The notes below the pieces were generated by a model that was not told the origin of the DNA, ran no database searches, and saw nothing but the letters and a program-made list of their open reading frames with translations. A program made the position numbers and the translations under genes. From contig CM069459.1 in the NCBI GenBank assembly GCA_035610835.1, positions 59,985,817 through 60,049,816 of the forward strand: a stretch of DNA of 64,000 bases. Direction: 5' to 3'. Source of the stretch: Ophiura sarsii. Taxonomy: Eukaryota; Echinodermata; Ophiuroidea; Amphilepidida; Ophiuridae. Below are positions 24,207-35,965 of this stretch, piece by piece. Position 1 is the stretch's first letter, and each line of letters begins with the position of its first letter.

Positions 24207-25346
24207 TTTGATGGTGTAGTACCAACATTCACAATACAGTGTCTCATATTTGCTTTTAAATGCTGCCAGTTTAGTATTTAGGCCTTTAGGTGATAACAAA
24301 AACGAATCCAACATTCGGGAGGGGATTAATGTGGCGTCATAATGGCTGGCTCCTAATTTTCAATACAATTTATTCCGTCAAAATAAACAATCAGGTTCCA
24401 AGGCGTCGGCAATAATTATTTTCCTTCATCTTTACGCTCCCGAAAGAGAGATTCAACAAAAAACCCACCTGGTTCTACGGCCCCAACCGACCCAGATTTA
24501 AAAAAAATTAACTGACCTAGGAAGGTCTGTCCGCCGTACAGGGTCTATTTTTGTCACCGTGTGCTAATCGTTGACACGTTTTACCCCATGTCTCCCGTTT
24601 GCTTATTAAACCCTGTATTATGTTGCAATGTTGTTCTAATATGACTTTATAGTCGTCGTCGGCCTAAACGAAGTAGCAGTTATCATGGCAAGCGTACGCT
24701 CCCGATTTTTTCAAAATGCCTGTAAGTGGTAGCATGTTTGCCTGCGCACCCACGTACATGTACATGGCTTGTTAAGTAGCAGCGTTTAGTCTATTAAAGT
24801 GCTATTCTCCAGTACAAAGTCCAATGATCCCTATACAAAAGTGCAAGTTAACAGTTGACCCCATGTTTCTGGGTAAACCATATTTACTTCGTTAACCCCA
24901 TACAAATTAGATAGAACAAGGTACGTTAAAGTCACTTTTCTTAAAATATAACAAATTCGCTTGCAAAATTGGAGCTTCTTATCTATCTATGAGTTAATAC
25001 CTTTTTGCAAAACGTGATCGGAACATACACCTTTAATACCTTTTTGGTCAAAATATGATGCGAGATGCAACACAATTCACATTCAGGATCGACAACACAG
25101 CGGCGATACATAGCGAGTGATGCTCAAAACGACGTGGTATAGGAAAATATTATTTGAGCAACTTAATAGGAGTTTGGAGCAACTGGTTTCTTATTCCCTT
25201 GGCCTTCACGGCTGATTGTGGAAATGTGGAGTAGTGGGATGCGTCTATAACAACCAAATAACATTTTCATGGTACCCAGGATTCAAGGGGTCATAATGTT
25301 ATATCACATACTGTTAAGGTTATTGGATTTTGCTTTTGTAGAAGGA

Positions 25347-25910
25347 TACAGTCATCAAAAAAAGTAACTATACAGGTAATAAATGGGCTTCTAACTCTTA
25401 AAATATATATCCTACCTAAAAATATTAAATTATAAAGTTGTTGAGATATTCGTCTTCTTTAATATGAGATATTGCAAGTTAGGATCGTTTATTATTGAGG
25501 AAGTGGCACTCAAAATGTAAGGAGAAGTCCGATTTTCATTTTCACATTTTTATTTTCTACACGAGGACCAATCTACGGGTACCTTATCGATTACCAGTAG
25601 TGCAATTGGGGGATGCATGCGCCGGACAGTCGGCCGTATTGTTCCGATGGATCAATACGCCACACACACGCTACCTGTCATTCTCTCCCCCGTGTCGAAA
25701 TGTAAAATGTGAATTTGAAATTGTGACTTTACCTTACATTTTGGATTGTCGCTTCTTAAATATTCAACCGATCCTAGCTTGCAATATCTCATATTAAAGA
25801 AGATAAATTTCTCAACAACTTTATGATTTAATATTTCTAGGTAGGATATATATTTTTAGAGTTAAAAGTACATTTATTACCTGTATAGTTACTTTTTTTG
25901 ATGACTGTAT
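25347..25910. mobile_element. Tc1/mariner-like element remnant, ~150-bp inverted arms
   Basis: TACAGTCATCAAAAAAAGTA at the left is mirrored by 'tactttttttgatgactgta' at the right, continuing inwards for about 150 bp ('tatatatcctacctaaaaat' and its complement). TA borders. The central ORF (about 25495-25797) shows no transposase motif. Confidence 0.75.
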
Positions 25911-26021
25911 GTATGATTATAGTTAACTGCACTTTGTAGATAAATTGTGTAGATATGCGTATGCTTGTTCAAACTGTGTCCATGTTTTAACAGTAGCTTT
26001 GTTGTGTCGCATGATTACGCA

Positions 26022-26370
26022 TTAAAGGTAGATGACCCGATCACATTCCGATTTTCAACTTGAAGTTTTCTATTCTACATGAAAGGTCATGTTCCAAAGT
26101 TTGAGTTGCATAGCTCTTATGGTTCTTATTTTAGACGCACAAGATGCTGTGAACTGTACCCATTGAGTAGTACACAAACTATATCGGTGGTTACCACCAT
26201 TCGCGGTAATTCGACGCTATTTCATCGATTTCTCCGTAATTATACCGATTTAGGCTCTCAAATTTCAGTATGATGATGAGAAAAATACGAGCTTTCATAT
26301 GATATGAAAATCTCCGTATGTTTAAAATAATTCTGTGTTACGAAAATGTGATCGGGTCATCTACCTTTAA
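26022..26370. mobile_element. MITE family D copy
   Basis: TTAAAGGTAGATGACCCGAT at the left and the exact complement at the right end, bounded by TTAA. It is the most complete member; a third, partial one ends at about 63121. Confidence 0.85.
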
Positions 26371-28216
26371 TTGTATTTAATTTGCCTTTTAGTTTGTTGT
26401 TGTTGTTGTACTTTGGTATGTGTCAAGCTTGAAAGCACCACTGCCCATGTAGCATATTACAGTGTGTTCCTTACAAAATTGGTTGATTTTAATAATCAAT
26501 TTAAATTTGGAAAATGATAATGTTCAGTCACCACAATTTTCATTGCAAACATTGCATATCGATCTTTTATATAATTAGTTGGTCATGTAAAAACATAGAA
26601 TATGTTAATGGTAATATAAGCACATGGCAGCAACCATTTGACATTATTTGGGGGAAAATCCTTATGCAGGTGTCAATGTGCATCTTGAACCTTACCCCCC
26701 CCCCTCAAGGTTAGTCAAATATTAGACCACCTACTCTTTGCCTAGTTATATTTTTTGGAAGTGGTGAATCTTGAACTAATTTGTATTTTGGAAAGGTGAA
26801 GCTATTGCTAATCGTCACCTATATTTCAACTTCTCCCATACATTACTATAGAACGAACATACTGCACTGAGGTGAATCTTCACCCTAAACATTTTCTTCT
26901 CTTGCATGATGCTTGCATGCCTGTCTTTGATCTCAAATCTTCATGCTCTCTCACACACGCATTACGGGTTGTGCTTCTTGGACACAATATAAAGCTCACC
27001 AAAGCTTTCATCGATGCATGTCCCTGTCCAGAGGTAGATATGTATTTATAGAATGAAGGGGCCCTGAATGGGAAAATTATTGACTTGTCAAAATTTGTAT
27101 GGCCTTACATGTACATCCATAGTTTTTCGAAATATACGTTTGTCAAAGCCCGTACACGCACCTATTTTGCACAAGAATGTATTTTTGTTTGTTTATTTCT
27201 TTTCTACTTTATCCCTGATGAGAGGAGGTGGCATCCACCTTCTCGAAACAAATTTGTCGAAAGTTGGAAAACACTACAGAATGAAATAGTTCCAAATTAT
27301 TTCTTTAAAATAGCTCCTTAAAAAGTTAGGCACTCTTGAAAGGATTTTTGGTAACTACTACATGTATGTACATTTTTCAGAATATATTTTCTGGGCAAAA
27401 AGTCCACGTTCCTAGGGTTGCCAATCATTAATTGCTTAATTACTCTAACGTTGCTCATCCCTTTTTTCTAAAGGTTTGTTTTTATTTCTTTACACTGTAA
27501 GAAAAAAGTACATTTATGTCCTGACCCGTTAGGCATCTGCTTAAATATTTGCGAATCTGCTTACAGCAGCAAATGTTAGAAAAGCGTGTAGGCAATTAAA
27601 ATGCGCACATGATGCAACATTGCACATTGTGAATTTGATTTGTGACGCTTGCTTATGCCAAAATAGCGCATGTACGTGTGGATTTCTTTTACGTGTGGAG
27701 AGATAAAAACCCCTCTATTTCTCGCCAATCTGGAACTGTAACAATGTTGATGACAACAAGCAGACATGTCTCAATCAGCTGGTTTGCAAGCCTCCATCAT
27801 TTCAAAACGCACATCCCCTTTCTCTCCCCTAAGGTTAGCTATAATGCGCGGTTATTTTGGTAAAGCTAAAGTGTCGCGTTGCAGTTTCATGATTAAATTT
27901 GCAGTCAATCTAAACCATAGATACTGGTTGTTAAGCACTCATCCTTTATGTCCCCATGTGTAAGGTATATGTTGGCTTAGCTCAATTGTATGTGTAAGGT
28001 ATCTATTGGCTCAAATGTATCTACTTGACTGCTACTGCTACTTTAATTACTGTATGAGTGTTTTTTCACAAGGGGTTCATTTTCATGAATTTCTCAAAAT
28101 GGTAAAATGTTCTGCCAGATTTTGTTATACTTAAGAATGTTTTAACATTTGGAGTGCTAATAGGAAGACAACTACTCAAGGGGAAAATGAACAAAATGCT
28201 TAGTGACCGTTTGGCA

Positions 28217-28619
28217 CTATAGGTGATCACGGACCTTCAATTTGCCGTTGACTACAAAGCATCAAAATCAAGTCTACGCTCTACTCGACCATACAGAAGA
28301 ACGTTCCTAGTGACCATGTGTAGCTGTGTAAGCGACCGTTGTTTACATGAGCAATATTTCCGAAATTCGTAAAATGTTTCACTCGATTTTCAGACTTTGA
28401 CTTGTAAAAAACATGTGAAAACTTGCATTATGTGTAAATATGATAACATGAGTATGTAGAGGAATCACTTTGTCAAATATTCTGTTCGATGGTAATATTT
28501 CACGGGAGTACAAAAAGGGTTAAATTTTGGCCGTTTTGGTGATGGTGCAATCTGAATTTGTTTGAATTCTCGTAGTTTGTGGTCAACGGCATGTGACGTC
28601 ACTCCGTAATCACCTATAG
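28217..28619. mobile_element. MITE with CTATAGGTGATCACGGA ends
   Basis: The left text CTATAGGTGATCACGGA faces 'tccgtaatcacctatag'. Inner arms also pair ('ttgccgttgactacaaa' with 'ttgtggtcaacggc'). TA borders suggest a Tc1/mariner-type target. About 400 bp, non-coding. Confidence 0.72.
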
Positions 28620-30539
28620 GTAAATTTGTGAAAATATCTTACCTGAAAAGAATCCATATTTATAGTGAAGTATACATAAGGCACATTTTGTTATTGTTGA
28701 CATGTATAGTTTCCCTCCCACTTCTTATTTGGGATCTGCTGCAATTGTTGTTTTTTCTTCTTTATTTCAGTCAAAACATTTTTGTTGAGGTGTTTCAGAG
28801 CTTGAGATGTTTGTAACATCTTTGCCTCTCTTAGGCCAAAAAAAAAAAGTTGTTTGTTTGTCCACGTCCGACCGACCGTGTACCTAGGTGCCGACCGTAT
28901 TACTTTTTATTTTCGATATTTTTTTTAAAACAACTTTTTGAGCAATTTGAATGGCCAAACGGACCGTTTTTAGTCCTTATTTCGTACGATATCGTCATTC
29001 TGGTATTTGCAACAACATCCCCAATGCGCAATCCCGTGTAAACACGATGTTTAATGCATGAACTTACTTGGCACCCGCGGGACTATTAAAAGGACTAAAT
29101 GAAAATCAGTGATCGCACGTGCAAGTGATGTCATTTTTATACTAAAAACGCAGTGTGAGAAAATATGAAAAATCTAGTTACAGTTAATATTTGTTCCCAA
29201 AATGTTGCTCAACGGCATGAATATTAATTTCAACATAGTATAAAACAATCTTTGGGGTAGTTAGTGCGGGGAAAATAGGTTTAGCAATACTTTCACGTAT
29301 ATATTTCTAGCAAAACTTCAACACAACGTTATTTCACTTTGTGCAACATTCAATCACAATGGCGGCGTCCTACGGTATCTGCGCATTGCAAACTCAGTAC
29401 AAAAATAATATTTGATCGAGTTTGTAGTTTTGCAACCAATGCGACAATATTGGAACTTTAAATTGACAATCTGCCCCATCCCCAGCAGGAGAAAGAGATC
29501 AAAATCAGCAGTGTGAAGAGTAAAGCAACAATGTTGCAAGCTTATGAAAAGTGAGGTGTTTTGGTGTGTGTTTGGACTTTAATTCACAGTATTCATGCCG
29601 AATTTATATTCCCAAATACAATATCCGTATTAAAAAATATTTAAAATAAAAAAAAAATCCGACCTACCGACCCTACCTTTTGAGGACCCTCTATGTAAGC
29701 CCCGGAATTTGACGCGATTGCGTTATTTACACCGTGATTCTCGCTTTTAGGAACATTTCTCGGTTTATTGAAAATCGCCCGCGAATTCTCGGCATCATGG
29801 GTTTTATCAAAGAAAAATTCTGAAATCGCGGGTTTTTCAAAGAAAAATGTCAATCTTTTATTTCTTAATCTGAAACATTATAGATAGAGATCAAATCGAC
29901 CCGTGTATCAAGCATTTTAACAGTCGTCCGGGAATGAGATTAAATGTCAAGTGCCCAGGAAGTAGCTTCGATTTCCGAATCAATGCCGCGGTGAATACAA
30001 TTACATCATAGCGTGATTAGAAGGGCTTTTATACTAATTAGCATGCCGACCGATCGACTATAAAAAATGAAGATAACTTTCCATCCTCGATTATTTACAA
30101 TCGATTGCGGCAGCATACAATTAGATCATAGCATGATTCATACCAACAAAATGTGCCTCGCCTGGTCGATAAATCGTATTGCAAATACACGTGGACGATG
30201 GACGCCATTACGTAAACATGGTAAAGAAACTAGAAAGACCGACCGCGGGAAACCTTTTTTCTTTTTTCAACGCACGACAACAACAAACAAAATTCATTGA
30301 TAAATAAATCATGTGATGATGAATAAATTACAATAATAATGCTGTAAATAGATCGGGGTGGTGCGATTGGTTGAGATTTGGTTTGTACTCCTGGTACGTG
30401 CGTGCGACGAATGTTTACATGTGTTCAGGTCATGACCTCGCAAGGAAAAACAATGCAGAAAGGCCGGCTAAGCCGCCGGAAATTGGTACATTGTTACGGT
30501 AGCTTTTTCTAATGCCTAAAAATATGACCGCTCCGTGTC

Positions 30540-30752
30540 GTTCGCCATGATTAAAAATTACAATTTTCTTACGAAAAACATGCGATTCCGTGAAAACGCG
30601 GGAGGTTTTTAATAAACCAAATGCTCCTAGAAATAATTTCATTCGCCATGATTAAAAATTGCAATTTTCTTACGAAAAACGTGCGATTCCGTGAAAACGT
30701 GGGAGGTTTTTAATAAACCAAAATGCTCCCAGAAATAATTTTGCGGTATTCT
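30540..30752. repeat. two tandem ~108-bp units
   Basis: 'ttcgccatgattaaaaatt' through 'ccaaa(a)tgctcc(t/c)agaaataatt' occurs twice in a row with few differences. It may be the inside of a larger element whose ends are 'ttaggccaaaaaaaaaaa' (28833) and 'tttttttttttggcctta' (about 30928). Confidence 0.7.
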
Positions 30753-31135
30753 CTCGCTATCAACAGTTTTGAGTGCGTTTTTCTTTGGATTTGCGTGATC
30801 TGATGAAATCTCGGTTTATCTCGCTTTTGCTTAAAAGTGTGTGCGTTTTTTACCAAAATCAATTGCGTTTTTTTTCGGGGCTTACCTCTATGGACAAACA
30901 AACACCTTTTTTTTTTTTGGCCTTATTTAGCATTTTAAACAAGTTTTGTGGTAACTGACCCCTCAGAACAATGAAAATAAAAAAGAGCTGTCCCCCTCGC
31001 AAAGTTGCTGCTAACAAGGGCGGTTTTGCACTCAAAAGAAATAAGAGAGGGCCCTTCTTCCTTTTTTTGAAAATGTCCAGAAACTAAACATTTCCTTTTT
31101 CATTTCGCCTAACACCACATTCACCTAATCACGTA

Positions 31136-31344
31136 TGCACTTATCAATTGCAACCCTGGTCCCCGGGACCCAGGACTAGCGGGGATTTGGGGCCGGGACC
31201 TACAAATTGGCAATGTGACAACCCCGGTACAGTGATGTCCCCGCTATCCAGGATGTGTAGCGGGGACACTCTTTGTACATCCCCAATTCCTGCATGGTCC
31301 ATGCCATGTCCCAGGTGGGCTGGGGTTGCAATTGACAAGTGCAT
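31136..31344. mobile_element. GC-rich palindromic MITE
   Basis: 'gcacttatcaattgcaaccc' faces 'ggggttgcaattgacaagtgc'. The interior repeats 'agcggggac' and its complement. Its GC content is far above the surroundings. The ORFs on both strands (133 and 66 codons) are created by this palindrome. Confidence 0.72.
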
Positions 31345-31769
31345 TATTCCATCACTTCACTTCATACTATACTCACTTCTCTCTTTTATTCATATAAGGA
31401 CCACAATCCTCTGTTTTAAGTATAACACTACATGTATCACCATTCTGTTTACTTTCCTCTGTGCATTAATATTACTGGGTATTTCAGAGACCAGTAACCT
31501 CACTTTATTTCAGAAAATATATCGTCGCTGTTCTGTCAAAACCTTGTAGGCCTATATACATCTGGCCCTGCAGCATGCATAACGTAACTTCCCATGTATA
31601 ACCTTTGGGCAGACAGTCCGTTCTAAACATGTTCAAGGGCCAAAAGCACATCTATCAAAACCTTGTTTAAGTGCTCTTGACCCCGAACATAAAGCAACAC
31701 TTCTATGTATAACCGTTGGATAGTTTTACTTTATACATGCTGAAGGGCCAGGATTGACAGAGCTGCAAT

Positions 31770-32025
31770 CAGGGGCGGATCCAGGGGGGTGCTGCGGTGG
31801 CTGCAGCACCCCGGGGTATGAAGAAGAAAAAGAAGAAAAAAAGGGGGAGAAAGAAAAAGGAAAGGGGGGAAAAGGAAAGGAGACAAAAAAGGAAAGATAA
31901 GAGAGCATAGCTCGGAGGGCGGTGCTGCGCACCGCTTGGATGGTACCCGATCAATTTCATTTTTTTGGGATCGTCTTTTCACAGCACCCCGGGGTGCGAC
32001 CATCCTGTATCCGCCCCTGGCTGCA
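31770..32025. mobile_element. MITE with CAGGGGCGGATCCAGG ends
   Basis: 'caggggcggatccaggggggtg' at the left and 'tatccgcccctg' at the right; the inner word 'gcagcaccccggggt' also occurs in both arms. CAGGGGCGGATCCAG-type termini are widespread on animal DNA transposons. The interior is a purine-rich (A/G) tract. Confidence 0.65.
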
Positions 32026-32841
32026 ATGATATGACAAGAAACTATAAGGCATTCATTTTTTCTTCTTGTGCCTTTATTTCAAGGTCAATATAATCCACTG
32101 TGCATTAACAACACAGCTATAATCACCCTCCTCCATCACTTGTTCACTTTCCTCATTCTCTTTTTATGTAACACAGACCATAATCCATGATACGGTTTGG
32201 TAGTTTTGACATCATAGTGTTGCCAAATCTACAACTTTGTGACCCAAAATGTGTAGCTCCATATTAATCTTTTTGCTTACAGTAAGGGCCACATAAATAT
32301 TGTATCCGATATTTTTTTTGGTAGCCAGCAATATGAAAATTGACCCAAACATTTACCAATTCTTGCGGGAAAATGGACCCATATGTTCACCGGAAACCCA
32401 TAAAATTGTCCTATATATTTGATCAATTTTGCTCAAATTTCCGGGAAAACAGCAAACATGACACATTTAGACATTCTCTCACTAATAAATCTATTGCTAA
32501 TGTATCTATTTTAATATGGTTAGGTGATAGGGAAACAATTAGGGCTAATTGTGCCATTTGTATTTTACGCTATATGCCTAATGCTTCGCAATGTGTCACT
32601 AGTGTCATAATTTCCAATGAATTATGTCATCCATCATACCATTTATATCCCTGCATAAGAAATGGGTTCACAAAGTTGATTCAAACTGAAATTCTAATGT
32701 CCACTTTCATGAATAATAATGTAGATTTGTCAACAAATATTAGTTTCCAAGTCCTGCTTTTGATAACCAAGTGCACAACCACCCAACAAAATTATATGAT
32801 GTACATATAATTATTGATTGCCCAGTTTCTGCGCCACTGTA

Positions 32842-33092
32842 TTAACACTTTCCACGCGGCTATTAGTTTACCATACAAAACAGATTTTTCAGAAACCTTT
32901 CCCAACTTTCAAAATCTTTCTTAAGAATTACTAAACCAATACTAGGCATGTTTGTACTCATTTTAATGCATTCCTCATGATGATTCCAAATATGGTGGGT
33001 GATTAAAGTCAATAATGTTTATATGTTTGAAACATTTTGTGACATTTTGGAACTGTCGTCTGCAGACGACTGCCGTGTGGAAAGTGATAACT
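32842..33092. mobile_element. MITE family A copy, 90 bp upstream of the CRIB exon
   Basis: TTAACACTTTCCACGCGGC at the left and 'gccgtgtggaaagtgataa' at the right, with the CTGCAGACGAC core. It sits inside the last 340 bp of the 25 kb intron, close to the CRIB exon acceptor. Confidence 0.75.
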
Positions 33093-33180
33093 GATTTGTT
33101 TTGCCACTACACACTACACCTAAGCGATACCATTTTATAAATCTAACCCATGTTTGTTTTGATTTGTGTTGACCCCGTAG

Positions 33181-33285
33181 CAAACTGACAGCGTTGGATA
33201 TCAGTACACCCTCAGAATACAAGCATGTCTTCCATGTGGGTTATGATGGGAGAGTTAAAGGGGATCCAACATTTGGTGGTGATTA
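33181..33285 (+). CDS. TNK2: ACK-like kinase: CRIB exon, copy 1 (Cdc42/Rac-binding)
   Basis: A 105-nt exon with acceptor 'gaccccgtag' and donor TA|GTAAGTA. The peptide KLTALDISTPSEYKHVFHVG followed by YDGRVKGDPTFGGD contains the CRIB consensus ISxPx(2-4)FxHxxHVG, here I-S-T-P-S-E-Y-K-H-V-F-H-V-G with Tyr for Phe. CRIB motifs bind GTP-loaded Cdc42 or Rac; in ACK this follows SH3, as here. The match to the general consensus is better than in human ACK1. Entry and exit phases agree with the linker exon (AG+C) and with the exon at 35346 (TA+T), and the length is a multiple of three. A stop codon follows if the donor is not used. Confidence 0.86.
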
Positions 33286-33348
33286 GTAAGTATATAGGGA
33301 TACAGTTATGTAGATTTGATCATAGATGCTCCCCTCCCCTCCCTATAG

Positions 33349-33453
33349 CAAGCTGACAGCGTTGGATATCAGTACGCCCTCAGAATACAAGCATGTCTTC
33401 CATGTGGGTTATGATGGAAGAGTTAAAGGGGATCCAACATTTGGTGGTGATTA
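33349..33453 (+). CDS. TNK2: ACK-like kinase: CRIB exon, copy 2 (tandem duplicate)
   Basis: Same length, splice sites and protein as copy 1. The three coding differences are all synonymous (AAA/AAG, ACA/ACG, GGG/GGA). The intervening intron is only 63 bp. Because copy 1 ends in TA and copy 2 begins with C, joining both gives a Tyr and an open frame, so the protein could carry two CRIB motifs. Alternatively the very short spacer may make the copies mutually exclusive. Sequence alone cannot decide. Confidence 0.82.
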
Positions 33454-33509
33454 GTAAGTATAGGGATACAGTTATGTAGATTTGATCATAGATGCTCCCC
33501 TCCCAATAG

Positions 33510-33952
33510 CAAGCTGACAGCGTTGGATATCAGTACGGCCTCAGAAAACAAGGATGACTTCGTGGGTTATGATGGAAGAGTTAAAGGGGATTTTTTATTT
33601 TTTGGTATTATTTATTTGGGCCTTACAACCCTGGATAGCAACAAGAAAGCCTCAATTGAGGCTTATTTCCACTGGGGTCCGTTAGGTGTGTGAACAGGTA
33701 CAGACCGGGATGATCCCCTACTCTTTATGAAAGAGTCTGTAACCTTAAGCGTGCTCGGGTATTGCTCTTCCAAAGCATGGGTCCACCATTTCTACGTGAC
33801 TGCCGAACCACGAGGCAATTAAGACTAAGTACCTTGCCCAAGGATACAAACATGTTGGCGGGGCTAGAACTCACAACCTTTGTATTATGAGTCCTGCATG
33901 CTATCCACTAGACCATACATGCTCTCAACATCTCAACATTTGGTGGCGATTA
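33510..33952 (+). pseudogene. CRIB exon copy 3, mutated and split by a SINE
   Basis: The acceptor and first codons are kept (KLTALDIST), but the core has changed: P to A, Y to N and H to D substitutions, and loss of the HV pair, so it could not bind as a CRIB. At about 33590 it is cut by a ~340-bp insertion. The end of the exon ('caacatttggtgg', then a weakened donor GTAAAT) reappears at 33934-33952. Confidence 0.78.
33590..33933 (-). mobile_element. tRNA-derived SINE inserted in CRIB copy 3
   Basis: Read on the minus strand it starts near 33930 with a tRNA-like head: box A 'tggtctagtggatagc' and box B-like 'ggttgtgagttctagcccc'. A conserved-looking 'ccttgggcaaggtac' core word follows, and the A-rich tail lies at 33590-33604. 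The core word resembles that of V/Deu-type SINEs, from memory. No clear target duplication is left. Confidence 0.7.
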
Positions 33953-34008
33953 GTAAATATAGGGATACAGTTATGTAGATTTAACCACATATGCCCCCTC
34001 CCCAGTAG

Positions 34009-34085
34009 CAAGCTAGCAGTATTGGATTTAATACACCCTCATAATAAAAATCGCTTCGATGAGGGTTAAATGGGATTCAAGGAGA
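34009..34085 (+). pseudogene. CRIB exon copy 4, strongly decayed
   Basis: After a conserved intron end ('ccccagtag') come 'caagctagcagtattggat', 'acaccctca' and 'gatgagggttaaatgggatt', a degraded version of the CRIB exon with several substitutions and frameshifts. It is the fourth unit in the tandem series and has no usable donor. Confidence 0.7.
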
Positions 34086-34660
34086 TCAAACCATCATTGG
34101 ATAACAAAGAAGTTTTTAAAGACACCACCACAATGCATTGCGTTTTTGCAAAATGCCCTTATTCTGGTCTCTAATTTGTCTCAGTTCCCTTAGGCATATG
34201 CACACAATCATGGCTTCATAGCGCGTTCATCGTTGGAGCTCTTAGGTTCTAGTTTTCATCAATGAATAAATTAGTTATCAGTGTTCTTTTTTCTTATTTC
34301 TAAAAGCACAACAAATGCATCGTGTGGGAAAAGCTTTAGTTGGTTGGCGTTCGTGCAATGCATTGTGGGAATGCTTTAAAATCTCCTTTGATTGGATACA
34401 TATTTTGTGTTATGTTTGTGTCAAAATGTGTTCCTGTCTGGTTTTAATGAAAACTTCGCTGAATGCAAATCTCAGCAAATAATATATTATTTTTTGTGAC
34501 AGCCATTTACAAACTGGACATGCATGGTTGGAATTAGAAACATGCTTAATTGAAGCAATTTATATTTTTGACCCCTGTAGAGGGATAGTCATTTTGAATT
34601 TAGTGGGGTGCCCCCTTCTTGCCAAGTGTTTAAAACAACTCCATTATTGTAGCTCGGGAT

Positions 34661-34877
34661 TTAACCCTAGGCACTATCGGCCTATCTTACAGTGGTTCTG
34701 ATTGGTTTATTGCAAGATAATTATACTCATTTGAATAGCCAATTAAAATGCAGCTTGTAAAATATTTCACTCCAATCTTTATCAGGGATACAATTATTTT
34801 AACACTGTCTCTGATTGGTGCAATAAATGATGTATCCATCTTTCTGACCAATCGGCCGGTAGTTCTCAGGGGGTTAA
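34661..34877. mobile_element. MITE family C copy
   Basis: TTAACCCTAGGCACTATCGG at the left and 'ccggtagttctcagggggttaa' at the right, with a TTAA border. It shares 'accaatctttatcagggata'-type internal text with the copy at 6036. Confidence 0.72.
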
Positions 34878-35345
34878 GGAAGCTAAAATATGTTGTTTCC
34901 AAGAATATAGCAAAAAAGTTCACAAACCTAAATGCAACATTTATGCTTGAAGTGACAACATCTGTCATCTAACTGGGTACAAATGCCGCCGCTGAGGGCA
35001 GTATCTCATATTATGTCGTATTGCAGACGATGGCGGTCACAACAAAATCATAGTGGTCAAGACCCCTGGTCACCTGCTGGTGTTGTAAGAACACACCGGC
35101 AACACCCTAAAAAATGCGTCGGGATCTGCCGATGTGTTTCTTGAAATCTTGTCCCAGTGTCGCGTTTGTGCTCCACACTTAGCAGAATTTGCTATACAAT
35201 CAAAAACTGTATAGCAGTTTAAAATTATGCATTTCAATGTAAACGTTTATCATTTTTGACGAACGGTTGGAATTTGACAACAATTTACTACACACAAAAA
35301 TCGATCACTGTTTGTCATTGATCCATGTATTTGTTGTTTGTACAG

Positions 35346-35724
35346 TCGTTCCCTACCGCCAGAAGGCAGCCCTAGTAAGTCATCGGAACAGTGGAGCAGC
35401 GCATCATCAACTGACAGTCGTTCCAACTCCTCCACACCGCATCGATCACCTAGCACAACACCCAGCAAATCACCGACGTTCCCCTCCGTGTCGATACAAC
35501 CTCGAACTCACCCCATGCTCAGTAATGAACCGCCGTGCACCACGTCCAGTCAGCCAGAACTGAGGGCGGGCATACCGGTCGCCAGTCCCCGGGTACGACT
35601 GGCTGATGAGGAGAAGTGGGACTTGGAAGGCAGCTCTTGTAGCTTAGCTGAGGATGATTATAGCGAAGAAAGTGCCGCAAATGTAGAGGGCGCCACAGCA
35701 AAGTCTCCAGATGAAGAGTTATCG
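35346..35724 (+). CDS. TNK2: ACK-like kinase: Ser/Pro-rich exon after CRIB
   Basis: Acceptor 'ttgtttgtacag'; donor TCG|GTAAGA. The first T completes Tyr with the TA of the CRIB exon, and the exon ends on a codon boundary. It encodes 126 residues rich in Ser, Thr and Pro (RSLPPEGSPSKSSEQWSSAS onward) with many SP/TP sites, then an acidic stretch (DEEKWDLEGSSCSLAEDDYS). No folded domain is predicted by eye; it is a linker with likely phosphorylation sites. The antisense 79-codon ORF here is a shadow. Confidence 0.84.
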
Positions 35725-35889
35725 GTAAGAAGGTTGACAAGGATTGGTAAGATTTCATAATTTATTCCTTGACCCCAACTCCCCGGGCATGTTTTTGACA
35801 ATAATACTATTAGGGGAGGAAAACGGAGTCAAATTTTGGGGAAAAGATTACTCTTCACTAGCGCCAGGGATCAAAGATTACTCTTCACT

Positions 35890-35965
35890 AGCGCCAGGGA
35901 TCGAACCCAGGCCGCCAGCGTGGAAGGCTGCCGTCTAACTGATTGCGCCAACGGGTCAGCTAGAA
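35890..35965 (-). repeat. tRNA-like SINE head, minus strand
   Basis: On the minus strand: box A TGGCGCAATCAGTTAGACGG and box B GGGTTCGATCCCTGG with canonical spacing. It is the best tRNA-like sequence in the window, but pairing of the acceptor stem is poor, so SINE is preferred. Confidence 0.6.

Larger units (their letters stand above)
8295..33180 (+). other. ~25 kb intron between linker and CRIB exons
   Basis: The intron runs from the GTCAGT donor to a 'gaccccgtag' acceptor. I found no exon with good splice sites, phase and recognisable protein inside it. It is packed with MITEs, tRNA-derived repeats, homopolymer tracts and a 1.3 kb AT-rich array, listed separately. Between those repeats (for example 9.7-10.9, 20.4-21.3, 24.2-25.3, 26.4-28.2 and 29.0-30.5 kb) I see only AT-rich non-coding sequence. 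Short ORFs there have no known domains. Confidence 0.6.

Noticed and set aside
25495..25797. 100-codon ORF in the mariner-like element
   Set aside because: No DDE/D-type motif or helix-turn-helix could be seen, and the length is far too short for a transposase.
31148..31549. 133-codon ORF
   Set aside because: Begins inside the palindromic GC-rich MITE (31136-31344), where opposite-strand ORFs are expected, and continues into AT-rich text without homology.
32340..32810. 156-codon plus-strand ORF
   Set aside because: Its first part is the repeat text shared with 21405-21635; the rest has no reverse transcriptase, transposase or other motif, and has no supporting splice or promoter signal.
33181..33453. 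WASP or PAK gene instead of ACK
   Set aside because: The CRIB motif alone resembles those families, but the preceding SH3 end, the exon phases and the paired UBA-like C-terminus fit ACK; no WH1, VCA or PAK kinase sequence is seen.
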